A stretch of DNA of 64,000 nucleotides. Source: Enterocytospora artemiae. Lineage: Eukaryota; Microsporidia. The DNA is taken from assembly GCA_038659295.1 (NCBI GenBank), contig JASNGC010000005.1:186001-250000 (forward strand), given 5' to 3'. Of this stretch, positions 9,156 through 17,715 are shown one piece after another; position 1 is the first letter of the stretch; each line of letters begins with the position of its first letter. The notes under the pieces are model-generated. The model was not told the origin of the DNA and made no database searches. It saw only the letters and a list, made by a program, of their open reading frames with translations. The position numbers and the translations under genes are program-made.

Positions 9156-10631
9156 ATGTTCATGAATTTTGTCAAGAAATCTAAAGTAAAGTTATCTAAA
9201 AGTGCAAAAGCAGATAACAATGGAGCTATATCTAGAGTAGCTAGCAGTGGTGGCGTTAAAGAAGGTGAAATAAGTGGTAAAGTCTGTAAAAATGCAACCA
9301 ATAGTGCCATTGATATAGCTGAAGTAGTGAGTAAAATAGCCAATTCTAAAGCTGTAAGTCAGCTAGAGGAGATTGTACTGGATTTTCCCACGCCCAAGGA
9401 CCGTCAAAAAAAAATCAAAAGTGTAAAATCCAAGAGACTGATATCTTCAGTAGGAAATAGTAGCTTGTTAGAAGACTTTAATTTTAAAAAAATCCATAAG
9501 AATAGGTTGCCAAATGATTCAAGCTTGGTTACAAAGAAGAAATTGGAAGTTAGTTCTAAAGATTCCGGCTCAGAAGATGTGAATAAAGGTATTGACTTTG
9601 ACAAGATATTTATGGGAGAATGTAGTGAAGTTAGTCAGCAAACTATCGAACATCCGACAATTAACAATATCCAAATGACTGAGAGATTAGATACCAGATT
9701 TAACAACTTAGACAAAACCATATTGGATGATGCTAAACCAACAGATTCTATTTTTGGTCATGAATCTGATATGAAAGAGTGTAATCTAGAGTATGGCATA
9801 TCATGCAGAAAAATGACCATTATTAACCATTCTACCAAAAGTGTTAATATTCCATATAATTTGTTGAATTCTACCTTGTATTTACCAAGTCATTTCAAGA
9901 GAATTTCAGAGCTTTACAAGGCAATTTCTATAATTTATGAATTTAATCAGAAAAGAGGGCTGAATTTGGTATTTTGTAAGTATAGGAAGAGCATTGAGAG
10001 GATGTTTAAAAGAAGTGTACAGTTTGAGGATTTGGAAAAACTGAAGTATCTGGCCCAAGAAAATATTGAGTTTAAGCTAATTCATATTGTTGATGAGGGT
10101 AAAACAGTCGAAACATTTACAATTTCCATTCTTAAAAAGATCAATATAGATAGAATACTATATGAGCTTTTGATCGGCTCATATAATAAGTGGATTGCTC
10201 AGTTTGATATAGTTGATTATAGAGATAGATTTCATCCAGGCTTTAAAATGGATGATGTTGTTATACCATCAGAAAAGATTATTGAGATTAAGGAGTCCTC
10301 CGTGGTTCAGCTAGATCAAAAAAGTGATTTCTTAATCAAAGTAGATTATTGTACTGAGTCTAAAGCACATGATGTTTTTGAAAGGGTTCGGGAGAAGGAA
10401 CGACAAAGAAGAGCTGCTTTTGTCGTTGAAAAGAATGACCAAATTGATTTGAAAAACAAAATTCAAAATATTTTTGAAATTTCTAATAAAAAGGCTATTC
10501 GGATGGATGAATTGATATTTAGAATTGGAGGATTTGATTGTAAAAAGAGAATAGAACAATTCATTCAAGATTCTGAACCAAAATATTGTATAAAGAGTAT
10601 AAATGGTGAGGAATATGTGGTGGGTCAATAA
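9156..10631 (+). CDS. CDT1: DNA replication licensing factor Cdt1-like
   Basis: Residues about 242-330 resemble the central winged-helix domain of Cdt1 (geminin-binding in animals): LPSHFKRISELYKAI, LNLVFCKYRKSIERM, FEDLEKLKYLA, then an FKL segment. The C-terminal region (about 420-491) looks like the second winged helix that binds MCM2-7 and contains the segment KKAIRMDELIFRIGG. The N-terminal 240 residues are polar and low-complexity, as in Cdt1 proteins, where this part is regulated by kinases and ubiquitin ligases. Cdt1 loads MCM helicase at origins with ORC and Cdc6. Start is the ATG at 9156; a second ATG lies at 9162. No obvious PIP box seen. Length 491 is normal. Confidence 0.7.
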   Translation: MFMNFVKKSKVKLSKSAKADNNGAISRVASSGGVKEGEISGKVCKNATNSAIDIAEVVSKIANSKAVSQLEEIVLDFPTPKDRQKKIKSVKSKRLISSVGNSSLLEDFNFKKIHKNRLPNDSSLVTKKKLEVSSKDSGSEDVNKGIDFDKIFMGECSEVSQQTIEHPTINNIQMTERLDTRFNNLDKTILDDAKPTDSIFGHESDMKECNLEYGISCRKMTIINHSTKSVNIPYNLLNSTLYLPSHFKRISELYKAISIIYEFNQKRGLNLVFCKYRKSIERMFKRSVQFEDLEKLKYLAQENIEFKLIHIVDEGKTVETFTISILKKINIDRILYELLIGSYNKWIAQFDIVDYRDRFHPGFKMDDVVIPSEKIIEIKESSVVQLDQKSDFLIKVDYCTESKAHDVFERVREKERQRRAAFVVEKNDQIDLKNKIQNIFEISNKKAIRMDELIFRIGGFDCKKRIEQFIQDSEPKYCIKSINGEEYVVGQ

Positions 10632-10774
10632 ACATGTGTAATATTTTTAATAGCAGTTGAAAATCTGTACTTGTGCTGAAGTTTGCCAATCATCACTTGG
10701 GCATGTTCCATAAGCAAACCCTGGTAGCGCATTTGAAGATTTATGTTTGTTAATGATTCTTTGCAAAACACCAT
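10625..10774 (-). CDS. Possible small protein, 49 aa (doubtful)
   Basis: A minus-strand open frame from the first ATG at 10774 fills the gap between the Cdt1-like and DOHH genes and overlaps the last 7 bases of the former. Its composition (helical, with NLQMRYQGLLMEHAQVMIGK) looks more protein-like than the usual AT-rich shadow frames, and the frame stays open for 34 codons upstream of the ATG without a start. No family recognised. It could be chance or an exon. Confidence 0.2.
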   Translation of the reverse strand: MVFCKESLTNINLQMRYQGLLMEHAQVMIGKLQHKYRFSTAIKNITHVY

Positions 10775-10902
10775 TTTATTTGTGATTGAATGTTGGAAAG
10801 TTTCAAGAAATCGAAACGAGACTATTGGAGTTTTTCTGTTATTATTTTTAATTTTATCATTCAATTTCTTCAACAATTGTTATCCTCTCACCCCTCCATT
10901 TT

Positions 10903-11838
10903 ATGATCAACTTGGCAGTCTCCAAAATTTCAGATCCAAATGTCCCGGTTTCCATAAAAAATAGATGCATTTTTTATTTGAGAAGCTTAAACTCTCCAGA
11001 GGGTAGTTTGGCTTTGCAAAAATGTATAAGAGGGGAGTCTGTATTATTAGATCATGAAATAGCCTATGTACTTGGTCAAATGAAGCAGCTAAATTCTTTG
11101 GATTTTTTGGTACGTTTATTTAAGGATGAATCTGTTGACCCGATAGTTAGACACGAGGCAATAGAAGCTTTAGGAAATTTTGAAAGAGAAGATATTATTC
11201 CAATTTTACAGGAATATGTTAATAGTCCAGTTCCAATAATTCGAGATTCCGTGATACTGGCTATTGATAAGATAAAAGAAACCAGTCAACTCAGCAGCTT
11301 AAGTAGCTTTGAAAATATCCCATTTAGTAAATTTGGTAGCAGAGACCCAGCCTATCCAATGGAAGGAACTATTGAGCAAGCTAGAGACAAATTTGTTAAT
11401 GGGAATATCTGCGAAAAATACAAGGCGATGTTCTACTTGAGAGACTTGAATAACAAGGAGTCCGTAGATATTTTGGGAGGTGGGTTGATTAAAAAGGCTA
11501 TGGAAGTATCACAGAATGTCAATGGACATAATGCCAACTCCACCACCAAAGACGATTCTAATGGCGAATTACTTCGGCATGAAATAGCCTATGTATTTGG
11601 TCAAATGGAAAATGAGCATTCAGTGAAGTATTTAAAGGCTGTACTAGAGGATAATTCTGAGGCAGATGTTGTTAGACATGAGGCAGCTGAAGCGTTAGGG
11701 AACATAGGAAATGTCGAATGTATAAATATTTTGAAGAGATATTTATGCTGTGACATTAAAATAATAAGAGAAAGCTGTGAAGTTGGATTAAAGATAGCCG
11801 AATTGGATGAAGATCAGTACTTTGCGATTAATCAATAA
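10903..11838 (+). CDS. LIA1: Deoxyhypusine hydroxylase (DOHH)
   Basis: HEAT-repeat di-iron monooxygenase that completes hypusine on eIF5A. Two symmetric halves each carry two His-Glu metal pairs: H51-E52 (DHEIAYVLGQM), H84-E85 (RHEAIEALGNF), H226-E227 (RHEIAYVFGQM) and H259-E260 (RHEAAEALGN). All eight iron ligands are present, so it should be active. Length 311 is close to the yeast enzyme (325). A CCCC motif lies at 10891-10894, nine bases before the ATG. The linker between halves (about 128-160 and 200-222) is somewhat extended and polar. Its presence implies that the organism makes hypusinated eIF5A. Confidence 0.95.
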   Translation: MINLAVSKISDPNVPVSIKNRCIFYLRSLNSPEGSLALQKCIRGESVLLDHEIAYVLGQMKQLNSLDFLVRLFKDESVDPIVRHEAIEALGNFEREDIIPILQEYVNSPVPIIRDSVILAIDKIKETSQLSSLSSFENIPFSKFGSRDPAYPMEGTIEQARDKFVNGNICEKYKAMFYLRDLNNKESVDILGGGLIKKAMEVSQNVNGHNANSTTKDDSNGELLRHEIAYVFGQMENEHSVKYLKAVLEDNSEADVVRHEAAEALGNIGNVECINILKRYLCCDIKIIRESCEVGLKIAELDEDQYFAINQ

Positions 11839-12061
11839 TCAATAAAGTAATTTATTTAAAAATTATGGATTTTTTTAATTTAGGTCATTAAGAATTCATT
11901 TAGAGGCCAACATCAATCAAATAGCACATCTCTGTACACTATGATGATTGTACTATAGTAATAATGAATGAAAACATATAAATACAAATAAAATCTTTAC
12001 AAGCATCAGTAATGACCTGAAACTTGCAAGATATTCTTTAAAACCAAGGGAATTAACTTTA

Positions 12062-13027
12062 TTATTTGTATAGTAAGGAACTCAAGTAGGGTTTCAGAAT
12101 AATTATTCCAAAGCATCCATTTGCTACTATGGTACAAATATGAAATATTTCATGAAATCCTAGAATTTTTGGATTTGGATTTGGAGCCTCTAATCCGAAT
12201 ATAATACCTCCTATTAGATAAAATAGGCCACCTGAAACACATAAAATAAAGTCAAATGTAACCAGCTGTGAAATTACACTATAAAACGGTAGAACCAATA
12301 AACCATGTGCCATATAGCATATTAGGTCAAAGTAGTTGTGTGAGTCTAGGTAGTTGTGTATATATTCAAAGGTCTTATCAATGTTATTGTTCAAGCAATT
12401 TCCATTTTTGGAGACATCACTGTCACCCGTGCTGTCCTTATTATTTGTACGACGAATAGCTTTCACCATTTTACACCTAAGGTTTCCAAGCATGTGACCA
12501 TTTAAGTTACTTAAAATAATTATTTTCGATATTCCCAATATGGATAATGACCATGACCATTTTATTATTGTATCAATGGACACCGGTATCTTTTTAGTAC
12601 TGTTTATCAGCACACTTGTCTGAGTGCCACTTATTAGAAAGAATATGGCAATATGGTCCAAAGCCCTCATGATAGCTTTGTTTTTACGACTAAGGTCGAT
12701 AATGTGATAAGATGCACTTATTCCAAATTGCATAAGCTGCACTATTAAATAGATAAAAACGGCCTTATCAAACCTTTTAAAAATGGAGGTGAAACAGAAT
12801 AGAGTAGTCAATATAAGACAAAAGAGGAAAGCAAAAGCATGGATTTTACCACGCAAATACGGTTTGATGGTCTTAGGTTCAGAAGTATTATTGAGTGCAT
12901 TGGACTCATTTTTGTGGGTAATTGAATCGGATAATAAGCTTCTCTTTGATGTTTTCTTATCCTTGGTGTTAATATCAGATTTACTAACGATGGCGTCCTG
13001 ACTTGATTTTATTTCTGCGTTTGTCAT
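12062..13027 (-). CDS. PAQR / hemolysin III family seven-TM membrane protein
   Basis: After a polar N-terminus of about 55 residues, the protein has about seven hydrophobic segments with the PAQR signatures: LRGKIHAFAFLFCLI, SASYHIIDLSRKN, RALDHIAIFFLISGT and, near the C-terminus, FGLEAPNPNPK followed by GFHEIFHICTIVAN. The histidines in SxxxH, D-H and HExxH-like positions are the zinc ligands of the adiponectin-receptor/Hly-III fold, which acts as a ceramidase-like hydrolase or receptor. A 30-40-residue polar loop interrupts the middle. CCCC directly abuts the ATG (13028-13031). Whether it is a lipid hydrolase, a receptor or a channel cannot be told. Confidence 0.85.
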   Translation of the reverse strand: MTNAEIKSSQDAIVSKSDINTKDKKTSKRSLLSDSITHKNESNALNNTSEPKTIKPYLRGKIHAFAFLFCLILTTLFCFTSIFKRFDKAVFIYLIVQLMQFGISASYHIIDLSRKNKAIMRALDHIAIFFLISGTQTSVLINSTKKIPVSIDTIIKWSWSLSILGISKIIILSNLNGHMLGNLRCKMVKAIRRTNNKDSTGDSDVSKNGNCLNNNIDKTFEYIHNYLDSHNYFDLICYMAHGLLVLPFYSVISQLVTFDFILCVSGGLFYLIGGIIFGLEAPNPNPKILGFHEIFHICTIVANGCFGIIILKPYLSSLLYK

Positions 13028-13295
13028 GGGGTTAAAAGAGAGAGATCTTAAATAAATTGAAAATTAAAGAAGCAATTTACCTGAAGTTATATTGTTAAAC
13101 ATTAAAAGGTATATATTTCACAGCCATTGAAATAGTAGCATGTGGTATATGAAAAAATAGTTATTTACGATATTAATTATTGAACTAATAATTCGCCCAT
13201 AAGGCATTGAGATTTCGATTTAGTAATAATATCCACCATTGGATAAAAGATTTTTAAGCAACAAGTTAATTTACGAACATAATTCTTGAGAGGCA

Positions 13296-14288
13296 TCAGT
13301 TTATTGATTTTATTTTGAATATTTCACTGGAATATTTTTCGTAGTCATCTGGAGTTATAAACAAGTGCAAAGATAATAAATTACTACCAAATACAGACGC
13401 TCCCGTAAAATCAAGCTCTAAATTGGTTTCAAAACCAATTGTGTCACCAGAGAACTCTTTATATTCCTTTAGGATATATTCCTTTGTAATGTCTTGAAAG
13501 CTTCTATTCTTAAATAATCCACCACATAGAACAATAATACCGAGTTTTTTACCAGCACAACATTTTCTGAATCTAATGACCTCATCAATCAGCTTAAAAC
13601 CATTTTTAAGTATATTACTTAACTTATCATTATCAACAGCAGGAATATTCAAAGATATTGAGGCCCATAACCCAGTTGATATATTTTTGATAATATTTTC
13701 CTTTTCTAATTTTAGGAATTCATAAAGTTCCCAATCAGAAAAGAATTCTAAGTCAACCCTTAATCTTGCAATAATTTCCTGTAACTTCAAAGAAAATCCT
13801 TCACCAGAATTGTTAGGTAATGAGGTTTCTTCCTTATCGATTGCTTGAAATTTGTTATTTCCATGTGTATCATCAATGCCAAACACCTTGTACTCAACCA
13901 ATTTCATATTAATTACCTGTGCAATTGTTAAAGTGTCAAAGTTAAAAACAGTACCAGAGGTCTTACCTGATCCTAAAACCTCACAAACACAACTATCCAT
14001 AAACAAGACATTTCCACATTTTCTGGTTTCCAGAATTTGCTTTTTCAGGCATACGGAATTTTGGGGATTTAAAATGATAATTGTAGCATCTACTCTATGC
14101 TTTGAAATGGTTCTTTCTATTTCTATAACTGCCACTTCCTCAAAAGCATTTGTATGCAGCATGTCACATGCTAACTTCAAATCTATAAATTCTGAATAAG
14201 CAAAATCACCGGCATAGCCAACTTTCAAAGTCAAACCATTCAACGCAACAATCAAAATATTGGCAGAGGATTGAACAACTTCAGACAT
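13296..14288 (-). CDS. Divergent actin-related protein
   Basis: Short (330 aa) and divergent, but with the order of actin-fold motifs: an N-terminal phosphate-binding-like LTLKVGYAGDFA, the second loop GTVFNFDT, the adenosine-binding region IIVLCGGLFKNRSF, and the C-terminal signature FTGASVFGSNLL followed by ITPDDYEKYSSEIFK, which matches the actin WIxxxEYxExG ending. Nuclear Arps serve in chromatin remodellers and Arp10/11 in dynactin; I cannot choose. Loop residues that bind nucleotide are poorly conserved, so ATPase activity is doubtful. A C5 motif is at 14295-14299. It lies downstream of EF-1alpha on the same strand with a 35-bp gap. Confidence 0.6.
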   Translation of the reverse strand: MSEVVQSSANILIVALNGLTLKVGYAGDFAYSEFIDLKLACDMLHTNAFEEVAVIEIERTISKHRVDATIIILNPQNSVCLKKQILETRKCGNVLFMDSCVCEVLGSGKTSGTVFNFDTLTIAQVINMKLVEYKVFGIDDTHGNNKFQAIDKEETSLPNNSGEGFSLKLQEIIARLRVDLEFFSDWELYEFLKLEKENIIKNISTGLWASISLNIPAVDNDKLSNILKNGFKLIDEVIRFRKCCAGKKLGIIVLCGGLFKNRSFQDITKEYILKEYKEFSGDTIGFETNLELDFTGASVFGSNLLSLHLFITPDDYEKYSSEIFKIKSIN

Positions 14289-14323
14289 AAAAACGGGGGA
14301 AGTTTTTTAGAAATAAAATTTAT

Positions 14324-15781
14324 TTACTTCTTAGCCTTAGACTTCTTGATTGCTTCTTTATCACCAGAAACAACAGCAATATCAAGATCATATTTCTCCT
14401 TAGCTTCAGCTGCTGTAACCTTATCAGTAATATTTCCACACACCACAAGAATACCGGAGTCTCTGCAGACGAACTTACCTAGACCAGGGAACTCAGTAAA
14501 CTTCTCAAACAACGATGGCTTTGTTGGATAAATAACAGCAGAAAACTTTGAGTTTGCAGGAATTGAGTTTGGATTTTCAATGGTGCCGGAGGATCCAGTT
14601 GTGCAGGAGAGCAGCTTTGCAAACTTACACGCAACATTGGAAGTACCACAGGAAATGACAGGTGTATATCCCGCCTTGATACCATTAGAATCGTCTGATC
14701 CCTTTGATTTCTTCAAACTCATACAAGAAGCAATGTAAAAAGGCTGTAAGTTGAAGTTTGCATCATTGGACGGTCCAACAAGAGAACCAGTCTTGATCTT
14801 ATCCATGACTGTCTTGTCACCCTTCAGGTTAAGAACGAAACCAATGTTGGTACCTGCCGGAGCCTCGGGGATCGATTGTTTATGGGCTTCAATGGACTTG
14901 ACATCAGAGGTGATTCCGATTGGAAGAATCTTCACCATATCACCCTTCTTAATAATACCATAGTCTACTCTTCCACAAAGAACTGCTCCATGTCCTGGAA
15001 CGTGAGCAATAGACGAGATTGGCATTCTCAATGGCTTATCGAGAGCTCTTGGTGGTGCATCTTGGTAATCAATGGCATCCTCCAGGGTAAACAAATGGGT
15101 CTGTCCCTCGACTTTGACCTTAGGCACCTTGTATCCCTTGAAGAAAGGATAGTAATTCTTCTTCTCAGTATCTGTAAATACACCAATACCCTTAAGAGCA
15201 GAAATTGGCAAGAAAATTACTGCCTCTCTCTTGACACCAAGCCTCTTCAGGAACTTGTAAACAGCCTCACATGCAGCTTCGAAGGCAGTTTCCAGTGAAT
15301 TCTCATTCTTAATCTCAACTTCATCCAACTTGTTAATACAAACAATAAAATTCTTGGAACCGAGGATTCCTGCAAGTGTCAAATGAGTCTTAAGAGTTCC
15401 TTCTGCAGAGCACGATGCTTCAAACCTGGCTGGAACCACAACAATCGACAAATCGGACTGTTTACAGCCATTTGTTGCATTCTTAATGTAATCTGCGTGA
15501 CCGGGGCAATCTAAAAAGTTAATGGCAAATTTCTTCGTTTCCATCTTAACCAATGTGGTTTGAATAGTTACACCCCTCTTCCTTTCTTGCTCAGTCTTAT
15601 CTGTAAAATAAGCAAGAGCAAATGAGGACTTGTTGTTTTCCATAGCATCCTTTTCTAGCTTGGACAAAGCCCTGGAGTCGAGCTGTCCAAACCTCGTGGC
15701 CATCTGACCAGTAAGTGTTGACTTACCAGAATCGACGTGACCAATAACAGAAATTGCAATCAAAGGCTTTTGAGTTGACAT
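14324..15781 (-). CDS. TEF1: Translation elongation factor 1-alpha
   Basis: GTPase that brings aminoacyl-tRNA to the ribosome. G1 is GHVDSGKST (residues 14-22), G2 is the RGVTIQTT segment, G3 is DCPGHADY, and G4 is NKLD. Domains II and III follow with recognisable VPGHGAVLCGRVDYG and PTKPSLFEKF segments. It is divergent from animal and yeast EF-1alpha, as microsporidian copies are, and has a Lys-rich C-terminus (KKSKAKK). Start is the ATG at 15781, immediately preceded by CCCC, with a TATA box and a TTCTAGAA palindrome upstream. Strong expression is expected. Confidence 0.97.
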   Translation of the reverse strand: MSTQKPLIAISVIGHVDSGKSTLTGQMATRFGQLDSRALSKLEKDAMENNKSSFALAYFTDKTEQERKRGVTIQTTLVKMETKKFAINFLDCPGHADYIKNATNGCKQSDLSIVVVPARFEASCSAEGTLKTHLTLAGILGSKNFIVCINKLDEVEIKNENSLETAFEAACEAVYKFLKRLGVKREAVIFLPISALKGIGVFTDTEKKNYYPFFKGYKVPKVKVEGQTHLFTLEDAIDYQDAPPRALDKPLRMPISSIAHVPGHGAVLCGRVDYGIIKKGDMVKILPIGITSDVKSIEAHKQSIPEAPAGTNIGFVLNLKGDKTVMDKIKTGSLVGPSNDANFNLQPFYIASCMSLKKSKGSDDSNGIKAGYTPVISCGTSNVACKFAKLLSCTTGSSGTIENPNSIPANSKFSAVIYPTKPSLFEKFTEFPGLGKFVCRDSGILVVCGNITDKVTAAEAKEKYDLDIAVVSGDKEAIKKSKAKK

Positions 15782-15826
15782 GGGGCTCGAAAAAAGAAAA
15801 AATTTTATAGGAAAAAAATTCTAGAA
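15782..15826 (-). promoter_or_regulatory. EF-1alpha core promoter: CCCC, TATA box, TTCTAGAA
   Basis: On the coding strand: TTCTAGAA (15819-15826), a 9-base T-rich spacer, TATAAAA (15803-15809), 21 bases, then the ATG, with CCCC touching the ATG. The same elements with the same spacing lie before HSP90. Such short distance implies a very short 5' leader. Confidence 0.7.
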
Positions 15827-16412
15827 AATTTTTACAAAAACAAATAAAATCAAGAGACCGTCGAAATGGGAAATTGATTATTTTCACGTACAGTCACCAT
15901 TTTTACTAATAAGGATGTGAATGGTTTTATATCAAATTGGACAGGAAGTAGTTAAGAATATTGAGATTTTATTAAGACAGCGGCTTTATGCTTCAAAATA
16001 ATTTGTCTTTAAAAACTCGTCCTGGGAATTATTTTTCACGAATACGGACAGTAATACTCACTAGTGTGGACTTAGAAAAGTACTTTTGTTGTGTAATAGG
16101 ATTTCTTTCGCAAAATTCCAATTGAAACTACCAGAACAGGAGTTCTAATGCATATATGCTAGATATATAGCTGCTTAGGATTGGAATAAAAATATAATAC
16201 GGTGTAGTTTATATTACATGCGTTGTTCCAAAACGGACACTCATTTACTGTGCGACTAGCTCAAAATCGAGCATTTCATTCTAAATGATGACAGGGATAA
16301 ATAAGCCAAAGCCTTGTCTAACAAAAGGTTTGCAGAGCTGTTTTGTAAAAATGAGTGAAAATAAATATTTTGTTTCAATATGATTCTTAAATATTTGTGG
16401 TTTTAATAAACT
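15827..16412. other. Intergenic region upstream of EF-1alpha and the mannosyltransferase
   Basis: Remaining 586 bp of the divergent region between EF-1alpha and the GT15 gene. AT-rich; several short open frames, the nearest to the mannosyltransferase being an 8-codon upstream ATG frame at 16380. No RNA gene seen. Confidence 0.4.
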
Positions 16413-17381
16413 ATGTATCTGCTTTTAATACTAGAAATGATATTTTCTAAGCAAAATGCTGTTATTTTAATTTTATGCAGAAATGAAGATCTTAATGGCA
16501 TTCGGGAGACGATCTTAAATTTTGAATCCAGAATCAATAAGGTTTTCAAATATCCGTATGTTTTTCTGAATGATAAGGAGTTCACCGAGGAATTTCGAGA
16601 CAGTATTAATAAAGTGACAAATAATAATTCTAAATTTGGTTTGGTTGATTCTAATCAGTGGAATATGCCTCCAACCATCAATAGAGAAAAGGCATTGCAG
16701 GCATGGCACAATATGGCTCAAACTGGGGTTCCATATGTTGAAAAGGAGAGTTACCACAATATGTGCAGATTCTACTCCAGAACATTTTATAAGCATCCAC
16801 TCTTGGCTGATTTCAAATACTTTTGGCGGATTGAACCAAATGTAAGGTTTCATTGTGATATATTGAAAGATCCTTTCGACTATATGGAAGAAAACAAGAA
16901 AAAATACGGGTTTGTTATAATCATGCACGAATTTATGAATTCAATCACCTCGCTGTTGCCAACGACAGCCCGATTTCTGATTGAGAATAGAAATAAGTTG
17001 AAGAATGTAAATACACTAAACTTCATGTTCGACAATGGTAAATACAATGGTTGCCATTTTTGGTCAAATTTCGAAATTGCATCGTTTGAGTTTTTTAGAT
17101 CGAAGGTTTATAATGATTATGTAGATTATTTGGAAAACTCTGGGGGATTCTACTATGAAAGATGGGGTGATGCTCCGATTCATTCTATTGCAGCCTCACT
17201 ATTTTTGGAGAAATCAGAAATCCATTTCTTTGAGGATATTGGATATACGCATGATTTTTTTACACATTGCCCTAAAAAAGGCAATAATTGTGATTGCGAT
17301 ATTTCCAAGAGCTTCGACTTCTCTGCATATTCATGCCTCAAACAATATCTGGAGGAAAAAAATATTAGACCGGAACTTTGA
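16413..17381 (+). CDS. KRE2/MNT1-family alpha-1,2-mannosyltransferase (GT15)
   Basis: Glycosyltransferase family 15: NAVILILCRNEDL, FWRIEPNVRFHCDI-DPFDYM (acceptor/metal region), then YYERWGDAPIHSIAA and HFFEDIGYTHDFFTHCP. These blocks are highly typical of Golgi type II mannosyltransferases that elongate O-linked mannose using GDP-mannose. The N-terminus is a short hydrophobic stretch (MYLLLILEMIF), either a signal peptide or a minimal signal anchor; there is almost no stem region, so at 322 aa it is shorter than the yeast enzymes. The family is fungal, which supports a microsporidian origin. Microsporidia keep O-mannosylation for wall and polar-tube proteins; that use here is inferred. Confidence 0.95.
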   Translation: MYLLLILEMIFSKQNAVILILCRNEDLNGIRETILNFESRINKVFKYPYVFLNDKEFTEEFRDSINKVTNNNSKFGLVDSNQWNMPPTINREKALQAWHNMAQTGVPYVEKESYHNMCRFYSRTFYKHPLLADFKYFWRIEPNVRFHCDILKDPFDYMEENKKKYGFVIIMHEFMNSITSLLPTTARFLIENRNKLKNVNTLNFMFDNGKYNGCHFWSNFEIASFEFFRSKVYNDYVDYLENSGGFYYERWGDAPIHSIAASLFLEKSEIHFFEDIGYTHDFFTHCPKKGNNCDCDISKSFDFSAYSCLKQYLEEKNIRPEL

Positions 17382-17715
17382 TTAGAATCATCGAAATTTC
17401 AGTACTTTGGAAGACTTAGTTAGGTCTGGTTAAACAGAACCATAGGAGGACCGTAATTAATTTGTAAAAGAATAAATCTTTCTAAACTAATAAGTTATGC
17501 CTAGATACTCATACATTATCATCCTTATATATTATCAGTTCATTAATTTTTTGATAACTAATGAAAATAATACAAAGTAGTTTAATGGAGATGTAATAGA
17601 GAGAGAAGGTAAAAGCATTAAATAAGTTTGTTTTATAGATCACATTTCACATTATTCCTTTGTGCTAAGCTATCAAAATAATCTTTTTATTACAATTTTT
17701 TAAACACCCATTGTA
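17382..17715. other. 334-bp intergenic region
   Basis: Between two plus-strand genes. AT-rich; a CCC triplet at 17707-17709 precedes the next ATG. Nothing else seen. Confidence 0.4.

Noticed and set aside
14751..15298. Plus-strand frames antisense to EF-1alpha
   Set aside because: They mirror a strongly conserved gene and have no motif of their own.
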